DNA from: Saccoglossus kowalevskii
Lineage: Eukaryota > Hemichordata > Enteropneusta > Harrimaniidae
Length of the DNA stretch: 49,220 nt
Reading direction: 5' to 3'
Assembly (NCBI RefSeq): GCF_000003605.2
Contig: NW_003131853.1
Span: 1,162,851-1,212,070, forward strand
Shown: in pieces, positions 34,836 through 46,276 of the stretch
How positions within the stretch are numbered: position 1 is the first letter of the stretch
How the letters are laid out: each line of letters begins with the position of its first letter
Translations under genes and position numbers: made by a program
The notes under the pieces: generated by a model
The model's input: only the letters and a program-made list of their open reading frames with translations
Told to the model about the DNA's origin: nothing
The model's database searches: none

Positions 34836-35993
34836 GCAGCCTCTCGGCTGAGATAGCTCCGCTGTTAGTAATGCACATTTCAATTAAAGAACAGAAGATA
34901 TCATTAGAAAATGAACAATATGCATAGTATCAATGCAATGGGACTTGCTGTTTTCAACAAGAATCCAAAAATATCATTTGTGACCATAAATGATTGTGGT
35001 TTTTAACAAGAAGAAAATATCACTTTTTACCATAAAATGACAAAAATATTCATCAAAATTAGAGAATTGAAGATATCATCATGAAATGAACAAATTTGAG
35101 AGTGGTCCATATGTAGTATCTATATATGTAATATCAAAGCAATTAACTTGTTGTTTTTAACAAGAAGTCGAAAATATCACTTTTTACCAAAAATGACAAA
35201 AATATTTACCAAAATTAGAGAATTAAAGATATCACTACAAAATGAACAAATCTGAGAGAGGTCCACATGTAGTACAAATGTACCTATATATGTAATATCA
35301 AAGCAATTGGACTTGCAGTTTTTAACAAGAAGTTGAAAATATCACTTTATACCAAAAATGACAAAAATATTCACCAAAATTTGAAAATTAAAGATATCAT
35401 CATGAAATGAACAAATTCGAGAGTGGTCCACATGTAGTACCTATATATGTAATATCAAAGCAAATGGACTTGTGGTTTTTAACAAGAAGTCGAAAATATT
35501 ACTTTTTACCAAAAATGACAAAAATATTCACCAAAGTTAGAGAATTGAAGATATCATTACAAAATGAACAAATCTGAGAGAGGTCCACATGTAGTACCTA
35601 TATATGTAATATCGAAGCAATTGGACTTGCAGTTTTTAACAAGAAGTTGAAAATATCACTTTTTACCAAAAATTACAAAAATATTCACCAAAATTAGAGA
35701 ATTGAAGATATCATTACAAAATGAACAAATCTGATAGAGGTCCACATGTAGTACCTATATATGTAATATCAAAGCAATTGGACTTGCACCAAAATTAGAG
35801 AACTGAAGATATGATCATGAAATGAACAAATCTGAGAGAGGTCTACCCAAGGTACATATACAGGAAGTATCAAAGCATTCAGGCTTGTAGTTTTCAAGAA
35901 GAAGTCGAAAAAGTAAAACATTGACACGGACGACGTACACCGGACAATCACTCATATGATAAGCTCCGCTTGACAAAGTCGACAGCGGAGCTA
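34836..35993 (+). mobile_element. Family A tandem-unit element with terminal hairpin
   Basis: The left end AGCAGCCTCTCGGCTG (itself a small hairpin) is followed by AGATAGCTCCGCTG. Then come about six units with TTTTTAACAAGAAG near 34995, 35153, 35318, 35475 and 35633, spaced 157-165 bp. The right end is AGCTCCGCT-13 bases-AGCGGAGCT (35962-35992), a perfect 9-bp stem whose sequence equals the left motif. A short GACACGGACGACG tract precedes it. No coding capacity. The left end and the units match 48352-49050. Confidence 0.75.
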
Positions 35994-38503
35994 AAAATAT
36001 TCATTACCCTTATTAGAATTGGTGGATTTATATGTCATTAAACATCTTCATAAAGTAGATATCAAATAAACTTTTAATATTTTGGGTTATTTGACTTTTA
36101 TATTTTTATCTTGGAAATTTTAGTATAAAACATATTTGTTTTTTTACAATATTTTTTAGTAGTTTATAGATGTGTAATATGTGAATTTTTATTAGTATTT
36201 TTATTACTATTTTGATTATCCCTTCATACATGTAACTGGCACAAGTTTCCCTTAAGTCTGCTCAAAATTTCTATCTAAATGTGCGTGGACCACGATAAAA
36301 AACAGTAATTTGTCTTTAAGGTATATAAATTTGAACAAAATTTCTCCATATACCAGAAAAACAAAACATTCTTTTAACTCCAATTTTTGCCGAAAATATC
36401 ATATTTTGCCCAAAAAGTACTAATATCAAATTACCGTAGTTCCATGTTCTGCATAATACATCTTTGAAGTTCTGTACACACAGAGGTTTAACAAACAAGA
36501 ATTAAGCAATATTAAGCAGTATCCACAGTACTTCAATGGATTATTTTAACGATTTATTATCAGCATCAAAACAGCAAAGCATTGACGTCCCAGCAAGTTT
36601 TCCTTGGTGCTTTAGCTTTGAAAAATACAGTATATTTCCTAGTTTATATTGTCCCTTGCCAGTCACTACAACTATATGTTAGAAATTAATTTATGTTGTG
36701 TATTTGTGTTCATAAGACAAATATCTTGTTATTGATATTTCTCAATTATTATTATATATTTTTATCATTGATACATAGACTGCAATCAAGCTGATACTGT
36801 GATGTCACTGCTACATTTATTGTTTCAGCATCTGGCATTTTCTGTAAGATGTTGAGGCATCAATCTCCCCCATCCTTGGCAAGATAATTAAGTTCTTCAT
36901 GTAGGTTAAAAGTTTTAATTAATTAAATCTTACGATATATTGCTGACACTTGTGTTGCATTCCTTGTGTGATAGATAGGTTGGTAAACATATAAACTACA
37001 GGGGCTTTGGCCAAATCAGGGTTGATAGCCTACTTTTTTATTAGCTACTCACACTACTCTTCACACCTTGATCCCCAAGCAGCCGTTCTCTCAATGATCT
37101 TCCCATGTGAACTTGAGTTGAAATTCAGATTTAACCTTGGGTTACCCAGAATACAGTGCACCACAATGTCACACTGGTCAGATCAAATTCTTAGATCACA
37201 GGTTAGCAGATTATATAACTCATTTTTGATTTGTAATCATTAAATTACCAACAAATAGTGTAAGCGACTGGCCCTTCAGGTCAAACCCCTTTAAACTGTT
37301 CCTATTTAAAAAAATTTATATTGAAAATGGGTGCCTTTCAAGCCCTGTTGCCACAGCATACATTATGTTTTATACATGGGCTTCAATTAAAGGCCAATTT
37401 CAAAAAATGTACTATAATTGTATCTATTTTCTTCTTTCTCTACCAAATTTGAGCTGTATATAAATGAGGGTTGATGCTAGGTACACTGGTGGTAATCCTA
37501 AATTTCTGTTGGAGAAACTATTGTGTGATTATTTATTTATCATATGTATATTTCTACAGTTAGAAAAAGTGAAGTATTGAAATTGGTTGTACATGGTACC
37601 ATTGCTTAAATAACACCAAATACGAGTATATCATTGTGGGTATAGTATATGATAGTAGTATGATAATTTTGGTGATGCATAAGTGTTCTGTTTAACATGA
37701 ATTACTTGCATACATTGTGTTACGAGTAAATATCAATTCTGAAAAGTGAAGAGTTTGCCAACATAAACAATTGTTATCACAAACTGTAGCTATTTGACCG
37801 TATATAAACCTAGAAGCTCCATAGCATGTACAATGAAAAAACGTTCGACAATACATGACATCAAACAATGTGATATAAATTTTCTTGTATTATGCCACTT
37901 TGTGGTGACATACACACGTTTTACATGTAATAATTTTTTGACATTCTTTGGAAGGTTTGACTAACAGCATGAATATTTGATACAAACTGCTTATGTATGT
38001 TTACAGTCACTTTGAAAGTGAGAAGTAGGCTAGTAAACGTAACTGTTCTAATTTTACTTCAAGAGCAAAGTCCAAACAAGCTGTCAAGTAGAACTTTCTC
38101 ACTATGACAAGACTCTACACTGTTGTGATAAGAAAAAGAATATACAATTGGTACTCTTAAGGCAGCACTATCATGTATGCATTTAATGCATGAGTTATAA
38201 AGGAGTCCTATACTTTTTGGATTTTAAACAAGAATTACATAGCTAACAATTAGTCAATTACAACTAATTTCTATTATCGTAATTAAATATTTTATAAGAT
38301 TGAAAATTTCTGTGTTCAAATCATACATGGGGGTGAGCACTATACACAGCTTGGGTGAGTCTACCGGTATTCATAGTATGTATACTTGAATGAGAATTAA
38401 GATTTCCTCATGAATTGATTTGGGAGAATCTTGCAAAGTCTTTAGGTGCTTGTGTTCGATAAGGCCTCTGGGATTTACCGGTATTCATTACTTTTTGCCC
38501 TTA
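35994..38503. other. Intergenic DNA upstream of the receptor gene
   Basis: AT-rich. An open frame at 37007-37243 (plus) has no family match or splice support. Two TACCGGTA octamers lie at 38362 and 38476. The upstream non-coding exon of the receptor gene could be here or further right. Confidence 0.4.
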
Positions 38504-38902
38504 GGCCAGACTTTTTTTTATTCCTTGTTTCTCGAGTTTTTATAAGGCATTGAGGAGGGCGGAAAAAAAAATGAATTCTTTTTTTCCATTAGATTGTGTG
38601 ATCATTGATCGGAGAGAAGAAATGAAATAAATTTTTATTCCATGTATAACCTTGTTCCTCATCTGCGAGAGACTTCAATACTTTGATCATGATACTCCCA
38701 CGAAAATGCAACTTGGATTTGTTATGCAGCGGGTGGTAAAAAAATAAAGATAAAAATAATATTTTTTTAGCATTTTTTTGCATTTTTTCGGCGGGCGCGA
38801 GAAATTATGCTGAAATAAAATTTAAAAATTTTAGTTTTATTTCATTTTCGGCTCCTGTTCATTTGGTGGGTTTGCGAAACAAGGGATAATAAAAGTCTGG
38901 CC
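38504..38902. mobile_element. PIF/Harbinger-like MITE, 399 bp
   Basis: GGCCAGACTTTT starts the left end and its inverse closes the right. The repeats continue with ATTCCTTGTTTC / ATCCCTTGTTTC for about 32 bp. TTA flanks both sides (38501-38503 and 38903-38905), the 3-bp duplication typical of PIF/Harbinger. The interior is non-coding and A/T-run rich. Confidence 0.85.
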
Positions 38903-38905
38903 TTA

Positions 38906-41900
38906 TCATCAATGCACCAATGTATAGCACTGTCGACTGGCAACCAATATTTTTTTCCCATAAGTGTAAATCAAGAGTTTTATGTCTTGCAATCATCTGT
39001 CAATTAATAATAAATGGTTGTACCAGTTCTTTTTGATCATATTTAACAAAACTTAAACATGGTATGCATCCAATTCAATATATTTGGCTCAGTGTTATTG
39101 TTAATAAAGTCAATATTGGGTATACCAGTCTTATTTAACTCAAGCTAGAAATTTCAGAAAACACAGTTAAATTGCAAAATATAAAAAAAAATCATCAGAA
39201 AATAAAAAATAAATTATATAAAATTCAAAATAAATGTGACATAAAAAAGAGTCACTACCTCAGTATACAGTACATCAAATATAGGCGAGGCCTGAGAACA
39301 TGTCATAACCACAATGTACCGGATTATATAGGTTTTTTGTCAGCATACCTTGAATCTAGGATCAATGACCTTCAATCTGTTGCTAGGTTTACTATGGCAA
39401 TTTTAACATGAAAACGATTCAAATTAATAACAGCCATAGACAATGTAGTGATTACATATTCACAAGCTCATTCTGGCAGATCAAACATTTTTAGAATCAG
39501 TAATATCACATGAAATCTAATAAGAAACACATTCTTTTCAGCAGATATACAAAAGTATAGCCTTCTCGTGTCATTCATTAAATTTAATTAACATTTGAGT
39601 ACTACTCTGTGAATGAAATATACAAATTTAACAATAAACAAATCTGTCAAGACAGATTTAGGTTTTATTTAAATGGTAAAGCATGTGGGATTCATAACAG
39701 CTTATTGCATTATAGTTTATTAACGGCTACTTTCATTGGTTGTTTCATACATTACAATTTATTTGTTTTTTTGTTTGGACATGTAATAACATTCTACAAC
39801 ACTCAAAACACATTTCCTGTGAATAAAAAAAAAATTAAATATTTCAGAGTAATTTCCAAAATTCATTCAAAAATTGCTGTGATGATTCACATACATGCAC
39901 ACCATTCCTATTTAACGTTTTTTTCTAGAGAAAGAAGGATGTGTTTCCAGGAAAACATATGCAAAATAATCTAAAAACGGCCATTTTAGAAAATTTTCCA
40001 TAGGATTCCATGTAAACACTTTATTCCATGAATAACTTATACTAATATTCAAAATTCTCCCATTTTTCGTGACAGTCATATTTAGTCCTCATCACACCAC
40101 ATATCAGCATAGGTCATCAAACAAAATTTTGAGATATAATGCTATTTTTCTGCCATAGGAACCAATAGTAAACTATTTTTGATCAATTTTCGAGGTCATT
40201 TTGTGGAAAACTTAGTTCGGTGACCATATATTTTTATTTCAGAATTTTAAACAGTATAGTAACCCAACTCCTCTTGCTGGATTTTGAGGATTTCTGGGTA
40301 TTCTTTTTTAATGGTACCTAGTAAACTACCTGGTAATACGTTTTATTTTATTTATTAAACTGGTAATAAACTTTTTGAGGCGGTTTGTTCTACGTGACAA
40401 AGATTGTGTGCACTCATTCAGCCGAGTAAGTGATAATGTCACTGAATTAGGCAATCAGCCAATTTAAAGTTTTACAATTCTAAGTTCTAGATATTTATAA
40501 CTTCCCAACCTTAGTGTTTTCACAATGGATATCAATTCTGGTGTTAATAAATGTAATTTCAATTTTATTTACTAAAACTGCTCAAAACGTTTTGGAAGGA
40601 ATTTAAATGGTTACATAACAGAGTGAAACATACACTCACTAACAATAATCGTGAAAATAAACTAACAAGAAAAAAAAAAGAAAAAAAAAACAGAATACAG
40701 AACTCAATGTTATTAAATTAACTTTCCTGGCATCAGTTCCCCATCATGAATTATGACTGGATTTTGATTGGACATGGACTAGGGTATTTCTAATAATACT
40801 TTATTTTATTTCCTGTTAACTAGTAGAATAATTGTTGCAAAGCTAAGAAAAAAAGGAAAATGTGGTCGTTTTTCGTTTTAACATCAACATACATGTACAT
40901 GGACTTTTTATTAAATTTATGATTTTTTATGAAAACAAAAATCTTCTTTCAATTTTTCTAAAATTCCAAACAAAAAACCTCAAAAAAAACAACTGATGGG
41001 AATCTTTTCAACTGACAAGCTAGGCGAGTAGGCACATGAATGTCAAGTTATGTGTACTTTAATAAATTCAACAGTTATGGTATTCACTAGATATCCACAT
41101 CAGAGATTCTTGGCAATAGCCATACATCACCATGCAGTTCCACGGATATAGTTGCCATTGAGTTTTCAGCATTTAAGGTGAATTCTGTACTGTTTTATAT
41201 GCACTTCTTATCATCATTGCACAACACAGATTTGTATATGACTCATTTGCATATTCAAATATGTTTGAACTACAAGTCCCTGTCAGTTAACACAGTTATG
41301 TTCAAATCACCTAGTTACTTTAACATGTTTAATAACATGTTTTTACACCCTAAATCTTAAGAAAATGTTTGGTCAATTAAGTTAAAATATGCACAACTTA
41401 TGTTAGAAAAGTGTAGTTCTTTCAAAGTTGCAAAGACATTAGATTATACAATAAATTACTACTAACTTTATAAACTGACAAATGTGAAATCAGTGTTTAT
41501 TCTTTCTTTCCTAACTATATTTGTAAACATTTATTTATTTTCCCCAGTTTTACTTTATCACATGCATCATTTCACTACAATAACTTTACTTTGCACAGCG
41601 TAGACCGTGTTAAAAATGTTTGTATTTACGTTTTCACGATTTTTTTCACTTTTTGTAGTACGTTTTCAGGCAAAACAACTGAAAAAAATTTCATAAAGCA
41701 CACAGACATAGATTCTCTGTTCAAAGATGGACTAATATTACTCACGAATGCCTTTCATATCTGAGTACTTAAATTAGGTGATAAATACATTTTTTTATAT
41801 CAGTCTGTGAATTATTGTCACTGTGACAAAACTGCGTAATGTAAATATATTGAAAACAACCATACTAGGGCTCCTACGTCATCACGTCCATTTGTCATTC

Positions 41901-44630
41901 AAACTTGTCTCTCGCTCGGTGTACTATGAAGTGTCGATCATTTGAAACCGCGGGATGGCTAGAAAATATGCTAAAAAAATGCAAACTAGATGCTGAGAGA
42001 AAAACAAATTGCATCCAAGGTGTTGCAGAGGAAATATATTGGCACATTTAAAAAAATGACAACGTTCAGACAAGACATCGCGAAAAAATTGCTCTGGTCA
42101 TGAATGCTGTTCCAGTCACACCCCCCCCCCCGATTTTGAATGCTTGTCCCCTAAGGAAATTACGCAAAATATATCCTGTATTGATGAATACAAGTACACT
42201 AAACACTCGCAATGAATGCAATGAACGTATTGTACTATAGTTTATGACGAGAAATACCCGGCCCACTACACCATAACCCCGGAAACGGGTTCGTTCCTCT
42301 TGAGAGGGAGGGAAAGTTGGAACGACACATTTTTTTCGTCTGCTACAATACGAGATAAAAATTCAGTTTGAATTTCAATAGTGACATTGTGAACTATACT
42401 CACCACAGCACAGTTATATTCAATTCCATGAACAATTCCTTTAAACAGCTGGTATTAAGGAGAAAGTACACGGACCCGACTAGTTCTGAGTTTTATGGTG
42501 CAGTGCGTGTGTGTATGTGTGTGAGAGAATTGACACTGACTTATTTGACATTTGACCCAGATGACGTCACCAAGTTTGCATACATAAGCTGGGCAAAACG
42601 TTGCTGGTGTGCTACGCCAGTGGCCAGTGGGATAAAATAATCGTTTGTAATAACACGGGACCTAAATAAGCCAATTAATATTTTTAAACGAGATGTCGGT
42701 GTCATTGAAATATTCTCTTATAATATACGAAGACCTATTTTGTCATGCATCACACCAGCACGCCCGCGCTGCGTGTGTTTGTCCTTTTATTTACAGTACT
42801 GAGGAGCGACTAGTAAAAAGTCAACTCAAATAGCGATAAATTCGTCACTGTTTAAATGCGTAGAGTGGACGCCTACAGAAGGGAGATGTGAGCGATTATT
42901 TTTAATAAACTAAGACACTAAATTACATAACCATGGATATATTACCGTTTTTTTCTTTTCTTTTTTCGCTGGCAATCTTTTTGTGTTATGTATAATTATA
43001 ACGTGTGATTATTATTATATAAGATTGTCCGTCTCGTAAGTGAAAGAGATAATAAATTTAATGCTAATTCTTGCTTTGCCATTTGGTTAGGGAAATGTCT
43101 ATGGTTAGGGTTCATATTGGGTTTTACGTGGGCCCCGGGGGATCCAGGCGGGTCTGGCCGGGAATACCATATTTGGTGAGTGGCACGTGACACCGCGATA
43201 TCGCCAACATCGGGACCACCATGTACTTACGTTTTGAAGGGTGCTTTATCAATATATCTTTATATGACGTTTACAGAGACATCATGTACCACACACTGGC
43301 TCACCGCAGAATGCACACCTCTTAGCGGTGAACGTCGCGTGTTTGCTCCCGTAGATCAGTACTCCATCAGTTGAGCCATGGAGACGGCTTCATCGTTCAT
43401 CGACGGAAATATCTATTCCGAGAGGAATTTTTTGAAAGCGGGTAATATTTTTAATATGTTGTCACGATAATCTGGAATTTGTTTGCATGTCAAGACAGAG
43501 AAATTTTGGCATGATTTATTATGATTATTATTATTTTTTAATTTATTCAGGGGATGAGGGGCGGGGTTACAAAGTCAGTCAGGCTTTAACCTAAACACAT
43601 GAAGCGCAAGTTTTCAAATAACTAATATAGCCAGATATCGAGATATGTCTGTTTTGGGACCGATTTAGTGCGCAGAGCGTCATTTTTGTACATTTGAGGT
43701 TTGTCTCGGACTGTTTTGGCGGGATTGGAAATTAAAGTGCAGCCGAGCCCTGGAGAGAAGGTTTTACATCGAATAATCGAAAGTAGCAAAAATATGTCGC
43801 ATCACGGTAACTCATTTGTTGCATGACCGTGATTGCGCGTATTTTATATGCGAATATCCCACTTACCCTTGTTGAGGCTATTTGGGACATTTATTTTAGT
43901 TATTTCTAGACTCGGTTGCACTGAATGAATGTTGTCAATTATGTTAAAGGGCGTAGTCGTCGCGCCACGCATGCGCGAGATATATGGGTCTCATATAAAC
44001 AAAGTTGGCGACTTTGACTGATGGACAGACCAACGAGTACAAACTGAGACGTTACCAAGCTTTAGTTAGGTGTTTGTAGGTGATTGGAAGGTATCGAAGG
44101 AGTCATCGGCGGTAATTAGTGCAAGTCCGCGCCCAGGTCAAACCTCATACCTGTGATTCCCATTAGAATAGCTCATTTATATATGGGAAAATCAATGTTT
44201 ATCAACACAAATGTCGCACATGCGCTGCGCGACGACTATCGCCTTTTAATAAGATTTATTTTAATGTACTAGTATATTTGTTCTAATAAACTTGGCATTT
44301 GTTCTTATAAACTTGGCATCACCACGAGTTCCATCGGGGCTCACACGTTAATCTAAGCAACACTTCACACGATGACAATATGAGACGCTGTGAGGTTCCA
44401 GTAAGAAATGTGAAACAGCATCCATTGGCGACTCGGTCACTATTTTGCAAAGATTCCTAATTTGCCGTCCGTTGCGCAAAATCAAACTCGGCGTACTTGA
44501 TCAGTCGACATCATGTTCACGGGCGACAATAGTATGTGTAATAACGAGTTACGCCAGGACCCACAGCTAGGTGGGTGGCATTGCGCGTTTGTGTTACGAA
44601 AGCCTATAGTAACAAATTTAATGACACTAT
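38906..44630. other. Intergenic DNA, 5.7 kb
   Basis: AT-rich to about 41.8 kb, then richer in GC and CpG to 45.4 kb, which would suit an unrecognised promoter or first exon. There is a poly-C run at 42121-42131. Open frames (39609-39974, 42368-42640 and others) show no family content. No gene can be supported. Confidence 0.4.
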
Positions 44631-45348
44631 TACAACAAGTCTCAGAAGTATTGGGGCAGCCAATTTGCAAACTCGCTAGCGAATTGGCTAACTGCTTTGG
44701 TTTTGACTAAACGGTTGGCTTTCGAATCTCGCTGGCGTCGTCTTGCGGCCACGCCCACTTAGTATACGGCAAATCTATATAACGGTAGGTAGGGGATGAT
44801 CGTCATACTTGGGGAGCTAATCAGCGACGGTTTTACAGTTAGGTGGCGATTTCGCTTTCAAATATACTAGGGAAAGTGTTTCTTTCGTATCCACGTAAAA
44901 ATGACGAATGACTTTTTAGCGGTCGGCTTAATTTTACCCCAACGGATCTTTTGTATGTGAAAGTTTGTTATTTTTTCCCTGATTTGTAGGAAAATGTTTC
45001 TCAACTTGACTATTTACATTATGTAGTTTCAAGCAGTGTTCAAGATGGCTACCCCCATATAATATCGGTGAAATAATCGCATTTATCATATTATCACTTG
45101 TACGCCAGCTGACTGGTTATTTTTCAGGCTCAAACCGGGGGCTCAAATTACTCAGGGGAATCTAGACAGGCTGCGTAAAAAGCTTTCTATGTCCTCTACT
45201 GCAATATAGACTCGCCCAGAGTGGACGCGCTCACAAGTCGGCGCCAGCGAGATGCGAAAGTCAATCGTTTAGTCAAAACCCAAGCAGTTAGCCAATTCAC
45301 TAGCGAGTTTGCAAATTGGCTGCCCCAATACTTCTGATACTTGCTGTA
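44631..45348. mobile_element. Family D element with about 109-bp terminal inverted repeats
   Basis: The left arm 44631-44740 and right arm 45240-45348 are near-perfect inverses: TACA(A/G)CAAGT(C/A)TCAGAAG, TTGGGGCAGCCAATTTGC, CTCGCTAG(C/T)GAATTGG, ATCTCGCTGGCG. The 500-bp interior is non-coding. The arms contain short frames reading SEVLGQPICKLASELANCF, which I take as incidental. The target duplication is not resolved. Confidence 0.8.
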
Positions 45349-45595
45349 AAATGTATCAGAAATGAATAAAATACCACCACACAGACTAAAGACCGACACA
45401 AGAAGAGCTATGGGCCCACAGCTATCGGGACACTTATTTGTGTTTCATACTTCAAAGCGGGAATGATATTATAACTTACTCAATCCAATTAAAACATAGA
45501 CCCTTGAGTCTCCACGTTGTGCTGTCTACGATATATCAATATGCTTAAAATTAAATTATGGGCTGTGGTTTTATATACGATTACCGGTATCTAAT

Positions 45596-45601
45596 TTTAT
45601 T
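45596..45601 (-). promoter_or_regulatory. Candidate poly(A) signal of the RGS22-like gene
   Basis: AATAAA on the minus strand 335 bases past the stop. There is nothing else to confirm it. Confidence 0.35.
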
Positions 45602-45935
45602 CAGTTTGTGAAATGATGAAATCAACAAATTAAGGTGTGTATTTGTGGCTGCCCGTGATGATAGCTTTTCACAGTGCCTTTTTATAACACTATACTTACA
45701 AACAATTCAATTTACAGTATTTTCCTCGTAACACAATTATATATATGAAACGACTTTGTGGTTTCGTACTTGAAAGATCGACTGAAAGAGTCGGTGGAAC
45801 GATATGCACTTTACGCAATGCATGGTAGCTTTAACTAGTATCTACGGTAAAAAAAAAAAACTCAACATCAAAACAGTGCAATTAACGATAATAATGAGTT
45901 TCATTTAATTTAATTTAAGTTGTTTTATATATGAA

Positions 45936-46276
45936 TCATATGCTTTCTTCTGTGCTTGAACTGGTCGCCGTGTTCCGACTTGCGTTTCGAGATGAGATTC
46001 GCCCTCTACCGCCAGGCGAAGCGGGGAGCCATGGTAAGGATGATGACGATTCACCGAAGTCTCCGGTCCCTGGTAGCTTCAGTTTTCGAAGATCTGCAAG
46101 CCGCGAGAATCTGCATCCCTTATCATCGACGAATTTCGAATATTGGCGACCATGCTGGTTATAGTTGTAGAGGAACATAGGTCTTTTTTCGTCAACTCTT
46201 AGATCTTTGGGAATCTGGGGTGGTAATATCAATCGCAAACCATGTGAGAAACTGAACGAAATCATTGGATCGTCGT
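45936..46276 (-). CDS. RGS22: RGS22-like terminal exon
   Basis: After TTTTGTTTTCAG: DDDPMISFSFSHGLRLILPP, then FLYNYNQHGRQYSKFVDDKG and a low-complexity Ser/Gly/Arg tail to TGA. Confidence 0.8.

Noticed and set aside
37007-37243. Small secreted or membrane protein gene
   Set aside because: No family match, no splice context, and length within chance for this sequence.
43330-43391. tRNA or tRNA-derived SINE on the minus strand
   Set aside because: ATGGCTCAACTGATGGAGTA resembles an A box and D arm, but no matching anticodon stem or B box follows.
44513-44710. Coding gene reading SEVLGQPICKLASELANCF
   Set aside because: The peptide falls in the terminal inverted repeat of family D and recurs on the opposite strand at the other arm.
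45931-46180. Plus-strand frames across the RGS22-like last exon
   Set aside because: Antisense shadows of a spliced exon with a good acceptor.
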